From contig PCDI01000017.1 in NCBI GenBank assembly GCA_002778195.1, forward strand, positions 712,478-776,477: a stretch of DNA of 64,000 bases, read 5' to 3'. Each line of letters starts with the position of its first letter. Position 1 is the first letter of the stretch. This document shows positions 32,907-44,355 of this stretch, one piece after another. Under the pieces are notes generated by a model. That model worked only from the letters and a program-made list of their open reading frames with translations. It had not been told where the DNA came from and searched no databases. The position numbers and the translations under genes were made by a program. This DNA is from Raffaelea ambrosiae (taxonomy: Eukaryota; Ascomycota; Sordariomycetes; Ophiostomatales; Ophiostomataceae).

Positions 32907-33507
32907 TTACAGGGAGGGGATAGCAGAGCTGATCGAGGTCAGCTGGCTGATGACGCTCGACAGAGCGGTCGAAAGAGCCGTCGCTGCGCCGGAGCCAAGG
33001 AGGCTGCCCAGCTCGCTCTCGAGGCCGGTAGTGGACAGCAGTGTGTTGACCAGGGCAGTGACGGTGCTGATCAGCGAGCCCAGAATGCTGATGATGGTGC
33101 CGATGGTGCTGAGGCCAAGGCCCAGCAGCGAGGTGAGGTCGGTCAGGCCAGCAATGATGTTGAGGCTGGCAAGGTCGCTGATGACCTTGGTCAGGCCAGA
33201 GGCAACCTCGCCGAGCTCCGTGACGAGCTCCGGAATATAGGCCGTGAGGTTGCCGGCCGAGACAGCAGCCTCGAGATCAGAAGCTGAGAGGGAGAAGAGT
33301 TAGATCAAGTCTAAGAAAAAAAAGGGGAAGGACTATCAGAGAGAACGTACTGATGGTGCCGACAAGAGACTCGACACCCGAGGCATCAGCAGTGAGGCCA
33401 TCGAGAAGGCCGCGCTTGGCCGCCAGAGCGGTCTCGTCGCTGGCAGCGGGAGCGGCAAAGGCGCCGACGAAGAGGGTGGCAAAGCCGAAGACGGTAGAGA
33501 ACTTCAT
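32907..33507 (-). CDS. Small secreted protein, Leu/Ser/Thr/Gly-rich, no cysteine
   Basis: Exons 33507-33351 and 33283-32907 are joined by a 67-nt intron (donor GTACGT, acceptor CTCAG), giving 177 residues. Residues 1-19 are a clear signal peptide (MKFSTVFGFATLFVGAFAA). The rest is a run of amphipathic segments rich in Leu, Ser, Thr, Ile and Gly, such as DLTSLLGLGLSTIGTIISIL, and has no cysteine at all, so it is not a hydrophobin. It could be a cell-surface or hydrophobic-surface-binding protein or an effector-like protein. No family is named with confidence. Confidence 0.75.
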
Positions 33508-36500
33508 TTTGAATAAGTGAAAAGGGAAGGTTTGAAAAAAAAGTGTTGAGAAGAAGATGGAAAAGAAGCTGATGTGTTGAAGAGTGGATTGTTGGATGAT
33601 GATTCTCTCTCTTCGAAATCTCGTCCAAGACGGGGAGGAAGCCACGACTTTATACTCGAGAGGACGGTGTCCTCGAGGCCGGCCCATCCGTGCTATCCTC
33701 CCCGGGCATGGTGGACGAGGTCAGAAGATCTCCAGACTGCGAGAGTGAGACGGGTGGACACCGAGGATGACAAGATTGGACCTCCTCTAGTCCTTGTTTC
33801 CTCGACTAGTCTCTTTGGTTTTCGTGATGGCAAGGGAAAAAAAAAAAGGAATAACTGCATCATGCATGCGGTGCCTCTGGAAGCAAGGACAAACATGCCA
33901 GAAGAAGGAAAGCCGGGGACGACGATCAACATGGTGGAACCACAACTCTCTCTCCCCTGTGTCTTAGACAAGAAAGAGAGCCCCATCGGGGCATCCAGCC
34001 TATCACTTCCAGTTGTGCTCTCAGTTCCCTTGCTCCCAACAGCTCAGCAACCAAGGTTGGGCCATCTCTGTTGCGATCTGCCGGTCCAAGGAATGTCGTT
34101 ATCAAGACAGAAGTGAAGAAAGACAATACAAAAAAAGTCGACAAATGTAATGAGCAAGTAACAATCCGGAGAACATCTGGCTCGGGCGTGCTTCGCAGCG
34201 CGAATCGGATTGGTTCGTTGTTTGCATACAGTGTGTTCCGGTCCGCAATAGCTACAGAGTAAAACATCAGACGAGACACCCATTGCACAATCCGTGGATA
34301 CGTGGTTTTTTTCTTCTTCTTGATTATTCTTTCCCTGTCTTGTTCTGTCTGTCTCTTTGTTCCTGTTCTCCTTTGCTTCTCGCAGTTTTTTCCTCGTCTG
34401 ATTGTTCCATTTGCTCCATTTGTTCCATTTTGTCCCTTATCTAAGATGAAGACAAGAAAATACCAAGAGCCTGGCATGGGAGAATGGCCGAGAGCGAAAG
34501 GAGGATTGACAGACAAGAACTGTGTGTGTATACCATGCATACAGTCCCGCACCACACCGTTTACTGGTCGAGTCACCAACATCCAGCGCAAGCACCCCAA
34601 CTTCTCCCCACCCCACGTTGCAGAGCCCGGACCCAGCTGAGCACGGAAGTAGAAAAACACGCAATGCGAGGAACGAGGAACAGTATCGCATCACGAGCCA
34701 ACAACCAGTTTGGCCAAGAGCAGGAATGGAGCTAGACAAGAATTGCTCGCACTCCCAAGACGATCGTCCTGCTTGGCCAAGAGATGGGCAGGCCGGCCGC
34801 CCGAATCCGGAAAACTGGAGCGGCTCTGCAAGGGGCTGCGCGTGTGTGAGAGAGTTTGCGCGTGACCTCTTTTCACTCCGCCCATGTTTTATTTTGTTGT
34901 TTTTCTTTTCGCACTTCCTGTTCTTCTGCAAGGCTCCGGCAGTTGTTAGTTACAACAAACACAAAACACCCCCATCTACGAAGCAAAAAACCAAGGACTG
35001 AGGTCGGAAGGCTGATGATCTTGCTGGTCCATGACGATCTTCGCTCCATCAGGATACGAAATGCATTTGCGTCAGTCGGCTGATATCAATCTGCATTGAA
35101 GTTGGACTGGCTCTCTCGAGAACCAGAAAACAGGTCGATGGACGTGATAAGAGATTATCCCCCAACGAGGGCGGCGGGCCTATCACGACATCGTCTTGTT
35201 GCATCCCGTCGATTTCGATTACAAAATCCGAAACCAAACCACCAACACAACCGGCGCCAAGCGATTTGCAATTGGTCAAAATGTCTCGCAGTGTGGTTGG
35301 CAAATCATGGCCGCGTAGGCCAGGTCAGGCGAGACCATGTCTGGGATGGTTCTCACCTTGCAGAGAATGCAGAACAAAGGAAGAGGCAAGGGCGAAAAAG
35401 AGAAGGAAAAAGGAAGAGAAAAGGCTGCAGCACCAGAAGGGATGGTTGGTGCACGACCAAAGGCTGGCATTGTCTCACCAGACGCCGTGGGGAAGAGTGC
35501 ACTGTAGAAAGTCCCTGGCCTGGCTGTTGCGACTGCCTATTCTTCGTCTGATTCGCTGATTCGCTGATTCGCTAATTCGCCTGCATTCTGCAAACGTCTT
35601 CTCCCAACTAACTATGACTATGCAGACTGGTCTCGGATAGAACGGGCATTTGTGGTCTGCATGCGTTGGCTTGCCCGCAAGGTCGTCTTTGCCCATTTGG
35701 GACGATGCTTGAACTTCCTAGCGTACAGTCTTCTTTTTTTGATTTCTTTTGCTGCGATGTTGGGACTCCGTTTGCCTCGACTCGCGCTGCTGATCCGTGT
35801 CTCCTATCCAGCCGTCGCGACCTAGCAGACAGTGTGGCGGCTCTTATTCCGCCCATCATGGCTGGTGGATACTCGAAAACAGATCGGAATCCGGCAGACG
35901 AACCGACAGTGGCACCACAAGCAACACACGAACGACAACTGCCGCGTGGTGTCAGCTGCTGGCTTTGATGTTTGCTCCCGCAAGAATATCTAGCCCAGGG
36001 GCATATGGACAGACAACACGGAAAAAGAAAGTAGCAGGGGGGCAGCCACTCCCGCATAGCAGCCGTCGGCACATTCTGTGTTTCTTTGCGTGCGGCAAAG
36101 GGTCCTGCCGCCGTGTCCCACACACAAACAACCTTGTCCCACTTAGGCTTTGGACCAGCCGCCCCCACGCCACCCTTTCGCTGCTAGCCTTGTCTCGCTT
36201 TGGGGTCCATGTCTCTCTTTAACTCGCTCATCTGTCTCGCCTCTTGTTCAGCATTCGTCAGCCGAACAGGAAGAAGTATGGAAACGGATAGGGCTGGCCG
36301 CAAGCTGGTGAGACAAACTGCCGCTCAACGGACAAAAACCGGATCTTTTCTGTCCGGGGGGTCTTTCCGGGGATCCTCTAAAGAGGGTTGAGACATGGGA
36401 CCATACACCTCGCCGAATGCGACATCGTCCGAGCACTGTTGCTACCAACTGTTGATCACGACCGAATATGAAAAGGTTTCAGTATGAGACATTGTAGGGA

Positions 36501-37513
36501 ATGGCGGTGGACACCCGCAAAATGAGCTAGGCCATGGGAAAAATGCACATCAGCAGAATCAAGAACAATCAGATGCTGTGTGACTTCTTTGGACAACGAG
36601 CTCTGTCCTGTGAAGGCCCAGTCGAGGATGACATCTGCCCGAGTATGCCAGGGGTCGATAGACGGACGGCGAGGGCTGAAGACGTCGGTAAAAGCTACTG
36701 AAGTCAAACGAAGCCGATGAGACCGTCGAAGCGGAAGGAATTTCACAAGCTGAAAGTCGACACAGAATAGCTTCCAATCAGCAAGGACAAGGACAGCACC
36801 TGCTTCCTGGCGCTGATTACAGACCGGAAATAGGGATGCGTACACAACCGTGATTTGTCCGAGGCTCGGTCTCGACTCCAAGCCCAGAAGATCAGGCGAG
36901 CTCGCCAACGGGTGGGCCTTTCGTAGAGACAAAGTCTGGACCCCGAGTGTCGAGCTGAAGCAACGCCGGCAGCGTCGACTTGTCCAGCATCAGAGGCCTC
37001 GTCAGGCGGATCGGATCTGCAAGACCAACCGGATAGCAGGGAGGAGTTCATCCCGTCGTCGTAGATTTCTTAACACGAGCAATTGATCACCCGGGGAGCC
37101 CCAGGACAAAGAAACCCAAAAAAGTGATCCAAGTAGTTTTCAGCTGATGTGGCCGCCCCATTGGAGGTGGCCTTCGATTTGTGTTTCTGGAATTCATGTG
37201 AGAATGCAGTTCGGCCACAATGGTCCCGCAAGGGGTCAATCTTGGACAAGACATTGTTTCTGCATGACATCCGTTTTCACTATGGCATCATTTTTTTTTG
37301 GTCATGCTGCGGTTTCCAGGGTGAAGATCGGCAGAAGGTGCTGGCTGTTCCGAAGAGTGGCATGATTGTTTGCATCGACACGGCATGTGCTTGGACTGGC
37401 TGTCGTAGTTGAAGAGGAGCGGTGAGAAGGGAGAGGGCTGAAGGCAGTCGCTTCGTGTTGCCCTTTCTGCCTGAGCATATTTTCTTTTCCTTGTCCATCC
37501 ATGCTCCCGTTTC
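33508..37513. other. Gene-poor stretch of about 4 kb
   Basis: I see no coding frame that can be supported on either strand. The part next to 33507 is the promoter of the secreted protein gene. A short direct repeat of GATTCGCT (three to four copies) lies at about 35549-35580. Confidence 0.5.
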
Positions 37514-38672
37514 TCAGTCATCCAACTCGCGGCCAAAATCAATCAGACGGAGCCTCTGCGCGTCCCTGGGATGGAACTGGGCCACCTTGGAGCGCACCAA
37601 GAAGCGAGCAGCCGCCGACTCCCGAGGAATCGCCACATATGTCGACGAGCTGTCGCCCCCGGCCTCAACGAGGGCGTTCAAGAGCTGCTCTGTCAGCTCC
37701 TGCATATCAGCCCCTGCTGCTGTGGCCTCGTCCCACTGGTCTTCTTCGTCGTGTTCGTCCGCGTCCTCTTCTTCCTCTTCTCTCCCGTCTCCCCCCCCCT
37801 CGCTGCGACGGGTCTGTGGTCCCCAGATGTCGTCAATTCGCCGCTGTCGCTTGTCAGACTGGGCGCGGGACGATGCTGTTGCATTGCCTTTCGCCGGGTC
37901 ATCTGCTCGTCTCTTGGGCTTCCCCTGGGAGCTGAAGCCAGCCGCCAGATCACCCGTCTGCACGTCCACCATGCCGCCCACAACCGGACCGCCCAGCTCC
38001 TCTGCCGCCAGCATGGGTCCTAGCTGCTTTTGGATGAACTCACGCAATGCCTTGAGCAGGGTTGACGTGTCCTTGTCGTATTCCCGCTTCTTGGATCGCA
38101 GCCCGTCCATCTTCTCCTTCCTCTGCTGCCTGGGCGTCAGATCTCGGCGTGTCTCCAAACCACTGCGGAGGGCTGAAATGCGAGCCTCGAGTGCACGCCG
38201 AAGCGCCTTCTGATCCTCAAGCTGGGCCTTTTCCAAGGCGAGCTGCTTCTGGGCCCGGGCCAGGGACGGCTCGTGCGAAGCAACGTACCTCTGCGACTCG
38301 GCCACCACCTGGTGGGCCTTGCGCAGAGCGATCAGTGCAGGCAGCACAGAGTCTGGGAACGGCAGAAACGGGTCTGCCTGGGTGGCCTCCTGGTAGGCTG
38401 TTTTCATAATCTCCAGCGATGCCGCCGGCGTCGTTGGCTTCGACGCAGCAGAGCTGCGCAGCTGGGCATGTTAGACGCACGGGTCCCGTCTGAACAAGGC
38501 AAGTCGCAGGGGGAGGGAAAAAGCGAACACGAGAACGGAAAGTTTCGCTCACCTTGGCTAACACATCCTCGTTCTCCCGAACCATTCGCTGGAGCTCTCT
38601 GATGGAGCGGTCAACGTAGCCTGCGTGCAGGTCGTCCTGCGTTATCGATCGCGGCCGTTGCTGCTGCTCCAT
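37514..38672 (-). CDS. Nuclear-type coiled-coil protein, possibly a kinetochore (CCAN) subunit
   Basis: Exons 38672-38553 and 38461-37514 are joined by a GTGAGC...CCCAG intron with TCTAAC branch, giving 355 residues. Residues 15-40 (VDRSIRELQRMVRENEDVLAK) and 75-190 are helical coiled coil with many Arg/Lys/Glu. A basic KPKRR and DKRQRRIDDIWGPQ stretch follows at about 230-260, an acidic run at about 270-285, and a conserved-looking end ARFLVRSKVAQFHPRDAQRL then LIDFGRELDD. The layout resembles Sim4/CENP-K-type inner-kinetochore coiled-coil subunits, but this is an impression only. Confidence 0.6.
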
Positions 38673-40253
38673 TTTCCACTGCTGGTCGTCTCAAGTGAGA
38701 CAGAATAAGGGGAGTTGGCAGCGAGAAAACAAACAAACAAACAAAAACACCCGTCCTGCTGGATGATATGCGCCTGCCCGTATGCTGCTGGGTCGGGGAA
38801 GATTGCTCTGATGCACGCCAAGGGGCAATGAAGATCTTCCCGGGATGTGCGTCCCTAGGGGATACCACAGACCAGAGCCGATCCCGACGGAAGAGGCCGT
38901 GTCTGTGTTTTTTTTTTGTTCGAGAGATGGTGCAGAGACGACGCCTGGAAGCAGTGGTGTGTCTGCTGGCGGTCTGACGATGTCGATGATGTCGATGATG
39001 TCGCTGACCGCAGTCTTGCCCAAAGGCTTCGCCCCAACGAAAGAACGGTAGCACGAGAGTTTCCGGGGCCGAGACAAGCGACTGTGGGTGTCCAAATCGG
39101 GACCGCACGCGCAGATCGGGTCCAGTCGTACTGGCTACTACGAGTATGTATGTATCGTATATGGCGCCTGTGCGCCCAGCGTTGTGCTCGAGTGAGAGCA
39201 TCGCGAACGTGAAAGCAGAAACGCGTTTGGTACTTTGGGGCACAGAGAGCCGCTGTTAGCAGCGTGGCGTACTTTTGCTCGTCCTGCTAACGCGTTTAGC
39301 CGCCAGAATCTGTACTCCGTGCGAAGAGTCACCAATGGCGGTGCAGAGACTCGCGCACGGTGGCAGGAGCGGGGCACGCCTCATCTGCACGGACACGCTG
39401 ATTGGCGGTTGCAGCTGCCCGCCCAATGCTAAAAAACTAGGCAAGTGCGAACGGACACCTTGTGGCCAGCCAAAAAGCGACGATCGCCCGCAGTTTCAGC
39501 AAAGCCCTCGCCTTTTCTCCTTCCCCTTTGCCCGTCCATCCCTTCACATCCCCCATCCCAAACCACTTTCGAGACATCTCGTGCGCGTCGTGCCCCCTTT
39601 TGCGCCCATTTCTGTCGCCCGGGCTTCCCCTCCCTTGCATGACCTGCCTCCTGCCTCCATTCTGATCAGCAACTGCCCTTGTTTGACGTGTGGGCCGCCT
39701 GTTCCTGCCGTTTCCTCTCTTCTGCCCTCTTTTTTTGCTCTCTTTTTTCTTTCCCTCCCTTCACTTTGCTGCTTTCTGCCTTTGCTGCCGCTTCACTTCT
39801 CGTGTCCCCCCATCCCCGTCCGCCCATCTCCTCTGTCACAAGAGCACCCGCTCTCGCGTGTCTCGCCTCCTGCTGCCCCATTTCCCATCCGTCGAGCCCC
39901 TGAACAGCATCTGCTGCCGCCTAATATCAGGTCCACCCTCGCCCGCCCGTCCTCGCTCGCCGGTCGCAGAAGTAGGTCCTCCTCGACACAACGCATCACA
40001 ACCGGCTCTGCGAGCGACGTCCCCTTCGGATTTGCATTGCGGATAGCCAGGAACTGCACGGTTGTCGTTTGTCAGCTTGTCTGCCAATCGAAGGAACAAC
40101 TTTTGAGGTTTGAGAAACGAGGTCCTTCTGCTTCTTCCAGCATTTCCTCTTCCTCGATCGCCATCACTACTTTTTCCGCCTCGTTGCCACCATCGCCTTC
40201 GTCTTCTTCACTTCATCTATCTCTCTCCCTTCCTCGTCTTCTCGTCGTCCGTC

Positions 40254-40292
<39 letters not shown>

Positions 40293-40955
40293 CTCTTTTC
40301 TTTCTCGCCCGCCTCTGCGCCTCGCCTTCCGTCATCTGTGCCCTCTTCTTTTCCCTGGCGAGCCCCGAACAGCTGCCCGACATTCCGCCACTTCGCTCTT
40401 TCATTGCCACGCACTCTCTTCTTCAGTCCACCTCTCCCAGTCTCGGTGCTTCGCTGAGTTCGAACGGGAGAAGCTTCTTGTTGTCTTCGGTCACTTCACA
40501 AGACGTCCTTTGCCAGCCAGAAAGAAAGCCACCAGCCTATTCTTCCGCCCGTCTCTTCCAGAAAGAAAAGAACAAGTACACCAACACCAGCCTCTAACCA
40601 TCCATCATCTTCTCCTTCGACCCTCCGGCATTGATTCGCCTGCCTGCCCAGAACCTCCCCGCCAAACAAAATTCCCACCCGGCCCCGACCTGCCACTACA
40701 CCTGCCCGTTTTCTCTTTGAAAACCCCCAGAGGTGTAGATAGGCAACGATAGCCATTCAATTTTAACTAGCAACTTTTGAAGAAGAAAAAAGAACCCCCA
40801 GAAGAGGCTGAGAAACAGCCCTCTGTTGCTCCTGAAGCAAATTAGTACGTGACTGAACAGCGCTTTTGACGCGAAAACGAAGCGAACCAGCAACATCAAA
40901 CACCACCATACACCAACCCTCTGAACATCTACCGATTATCAACAAATTCGCCAAA
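38673..40955 (+). other. Promoter and long CT-rich leader of the KH-domain gene
   Basis: From about 39500 to 40700 the plus strand is almost pure pyrimidine with a (CT)n microsatellite, as expected of a long leader. Long open frames in it are low-complexity artefacts. The first 600 bases flank the divergent coiled-coil gene. Confidence 0.5.
40257..40289 (+). repeat. (CT)n microsatellite
   Basis: About 15 CT units in the presumed leader of the KH-domain gene. Confidence 0.9.
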
Positions 40956-42490
40956 ATGTCGGCTTCTCCCCAACACACATCAACCAAGCGGCCCCTCGAG
41001 GAGGTCTCGTCGCCTAATAGAACGGGCGACCAGCCCGAGGCAAAGCGGCCTGCTCTCGACAAGGTCGTCCGCAACGACGGCGAAATCAAGGAGAGCAACG
41101 GCCTTCCCGCTATCCCTCCCGTCCCCATCTCCAGCACAGAGTCGAACGGCACCTCCAAGACGAACGGCGAGAAGAAGGAGGCAAAGGACGGCCAGGACGC
41201 CAGTGTCGCCGCATCTAACAATGCCGAGACGAAGTCCATCACGAGCACTGCCACCAGCAACACCGTCCAGCCCCAGGCCAGCGCTGCCAATGCGCACGAC
41301 GAGACTGCCTGGATCCACATCCGCGCCGTCATTTCAAGCCCGGAAGCCGCCACCATCATCGGCAAGGGCGGCGAGAACGTGTCCAAGATTCGCCAGATGT
41401 CCAACGCAAAGTGCACCGTCAGCGACTACCAGAAGGGTGCCGTGGAGCGCATTCTCACTGTGAGCGGTGTTGTCGATGCGGTTGCCAAGGTTTGTTTGTC
41501 CCTCTGTCCCAGACACCGAGCTGCTGCTTTGTTCTTTGTTTTTGCTTTGTTCAGCTGGCCTAACAATCTTTGCAGGCCTTCGGTCTGATCATCCGTACGC
41601 TCAACAACGAGCCCCTGGGCGAGCCCTCCAATGCCCACTCTAAGACGTACCCTCTCCGTCTTCTGATCCCGCACATCCTGATTGGCTCCATCATTGGCAA
41701 GGGCGGCTCTCGTATCAAGGAAATCCAGGAAGCCTCTGGCGCCCGCCTGAATGCCTCTGACTCGTGCCTGCCGCTGTCGTCTGAGCGCTCGCTGGTTGTC
41801 ATGGGCGTTGCCGATGCCGTCCACATTGCTACATACTACGTAGGTAGCACCCTACTGGAGCAACTGAACGAGCGGTTTGGCGGCCCTGCTGCCTCGGCCT
41901 ACGCCTCGCGTGGCGGCGGCCCCGTTGGTGTCGTCCCCGGTGGCATGCAAGTGGTGCCATATCTCCCTCAGCCTGCAGGCGGTAGCTACGGTCGCAGCGA
42001 AAACTACAACCGGCGCCAGGACACCCGGCCACATGTGCCGCCCCAGCCATACGGCGCTCCGTACGGTGCTCCGACTGCCCACGGTGCCCCTGCCCAGGCC
42101 TTGCCCATGTACGGTGCCCAGGGTGCTGGTGCTTACGGCGCACAAATGCCGCAGCACCACGCTGCCGCTCACCACGGTCCTCAGCAGCATGGCGGTCCCC
42201 ATGGACAGCCGATGCACGCGGGTCCGGGCGGCCACCCTGGCATTGGCGGTGCTCCTTTGACGCAGCAAATCTTCATCCCCAATGATATGGTCGGTGCCAT
42301 TATTGGCAAGGGTGGCACGAAGATCAACGAGATCCGGCAAATCTCTGGCAGCGTGATCAAGATCAACGAGCCCCAGGACAATAGCAACGAGCGTCTCGTG
42401 ACCATTACCGGTACCGAGGAGTGCAACCGCATGGCGCTCTACATGCTCTACTCCCGCCTCGGTGAGATGAAGAACCAGCTACAGTCCTGA
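40956..42490 (+). CDS. Three-KH-domain RNA-binding protein (PCBP/Rnc1/Pbp2/Hek2 type)
   Basis: Exons 40956-41489 and 41576-42490 (intron GTTTGT...GCAG with CCTAAC branch) give 482 residues. Start ATG has the context GCCAAAATGTC. Residues 1-115 are low complexity and polar. KH1 (about 116-188), KH2 (about 203-275) and KH3 (about 406-478) each show the GxxG loop as IIGKGG. The intron cuts near the end of KH1. The linker between KH2 and KH3 is rich in Gly, Ala, His, Pro and Gln (PYGAPYGAP-type repeats). Fungal relatives bind C-rich RNA and control mRNA stability, localisation or telomere functions; which orthologue this is cannot be told from the sequence alone. Confidence 0.88.
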
Positions 42491-44355
42491 ATCCTCCAGC
42501 CTCAACTAACAACCTGCGTTTCCACCCGCCGAATTAGAGAGCGAAAAGCACCGCACATAGACAAACATTTTTTATCTGCCCGCCAAGAATCACTAGATTG
42601 CCGGTCCGTGTCTTCTGTAGACTGTTGCCCAAGTGCAGCGGCTTTGCAGAAGACCAATTCTACTAGTTTGTCGTTTGACGTTTCTCTACTTTGCCGGGTT
42701 GCGGCCGTTCTCCGTTCTCTGTTCTTTATTCGTTGTTTTTACCAACGAACTTGGCGTTCTTGCACAAAAATTGTTCATTGCTTTTCCCTGTCCTCTGCTC
42801 CCTTGTCTGTCCACGAACCTTTTTTCTCCTTAGTTATCTTTCGTTTTTGACCGTACGTGTATGGAGTTGAGTTTCTATGGGAGGACGGCGGGATTGACGT
42901 TTCCAACATTGCTTTTCACAATGAAATTTCACAGACTGGAGAGAAATCCAAAATCACTGCCATGAAGCTTACCTCTCCCCACATTATTCTCATCATCGTG
43001 ACAAAATATGGTCCTGTGGTACACGCACCTTGCATACCTAAATATCCCCCCCCATTCTCTTCGAAACAGGCCTTGTGGCCTTACTCCATGATCCCGACGC
43101 TCGTCCAAGTTCTCCAGACAAATACACAATATGGTTACAATATAAGAATGCAGGCAGCTCCTGCTTCCTCTATATAGCCAACGCCTGCTGCCATACATTT
43201 ACCACCTCACTTGCCCTTTCAGTTTAGAGGATTCCGACGTGAGTACGGAGAATACTCAAAAGCGAGTCGATGTACATACACAAGGGTATATGTGCATTGC
43301 GTTTTACCATCCCTACAGGTCTCACAAGGTTGAGCCTTTATACTTTCTGTGGCTTTACCTGGCCTTTGTGTGTACACCGTACTCTTACGAAATTTCTTAC
43401 GAGAGACCTTCATAATGCTATACAAGGCATCCTGCAAGCTTCATTCGGACAAGATCTTTACGAGATTCCTTACGAGATTTCTTGCGAATTTCCTTCCTTT
43501 AGCGATTTCTTACGGGATTCCTGATGGGATTCCTGATGGGATTCCTGATGGGATTCCCGATGGAATTTCATACGACATTTCATATGTGAACTCTTACGTG
43601 ATTCACTACGTGATCCCTCATACGGCTCCCCACAAGATTATGAAGATCCCATACGAGATTTCCTATATTTCTTACGAGATTCTTTACCTGAACTCTTATG
43701 TGAACCCTACGTGATTTATTACGTGAGTTCTCACGTGAACTATTATGAGATTCCTTACGTGATTTCTTACGTGATTTCTTACGTGATTTCTTACGACATT
43801 TCTTTAATACAGCATCGTTGATATGCGATGTTTGTATGGCCAGTGGTACGTGATTCAAAAGAGAATGTACACCGTAACACAAAAACACAACAAGTTTGCA
43901 TTAGCCCAATCTTGTATACCGAACAGACGAATTGACAAAATCTCCTGTAGAAGGCTTTCCCAGCTATTTTCCTACGCAGGCAAACAAGTGGCACAATAAT
44001 AACACAACGGAGAACAGAAGCGAAACGAAGCCAAGCACAACCCATAAATCCTTTTCGTCCATCCAAACCCGAAGTCCAACAAAGAGCAACAGCTAATTGA
44101 AAACAAAAGCCAAGCAAAAGCCAAAAACAAGTCAAATACAGAGAAAGGCAGAGAGTGAGTGAGGACGTCATCATCTTTTTCTTCGGGTATCAAAATGAGA
44201 ACCAAGTTTCCGGGGGTTTGGTGGCAATGAAGGGCGAAGAGGGAAGTGTAGCGAAAAGGCGGTTTCTCCATTATCCCAGCATTCACATCACCTCATCTAT
44301 TCAGCCTCGCTCACTCGCCACCACCCAAGCTCCCCCCTTATTCCTCCCCTTTGGT
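42491..44355. other. Convergent intergenic region with a 12-bp minisatellite
   Basis: 3' flanks of the KH gene (+) and GPC1 (-). The middle is AT-rich and holds the minisatellite listed separately. No gene is supported. Confidence 0.6.
43385..43804. repeat. Degenerate 12-bp minisatellite
   Basis: About 35 units of the general form TTACGTGATTTC. Two stretches are nearly perfect: GATGGGATTCCT units at about 43512-43562 and TTACGTGATTTC units at about 43755-43795. The units between are diverged (TTACGAGATTTC, CATACGACATTT and others). Because 12 is a multiple of 3, frames through it stay open and read as tetrapeptide repeats, but there is no sign of translation. Confidence 0.85.

Noticed and set aside
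39275..40597. 440-codon frame before the KH gene
   Set aside because: Almost pure CT sequence giving Ser/Leu/Pro runs; looks like a leader, not a protein.
43349..43714. 121-codon frame across the minisatellite
   Set aside because: Open only because the 12-bp period is a multiple of three; reads as IPDG-type repeats.
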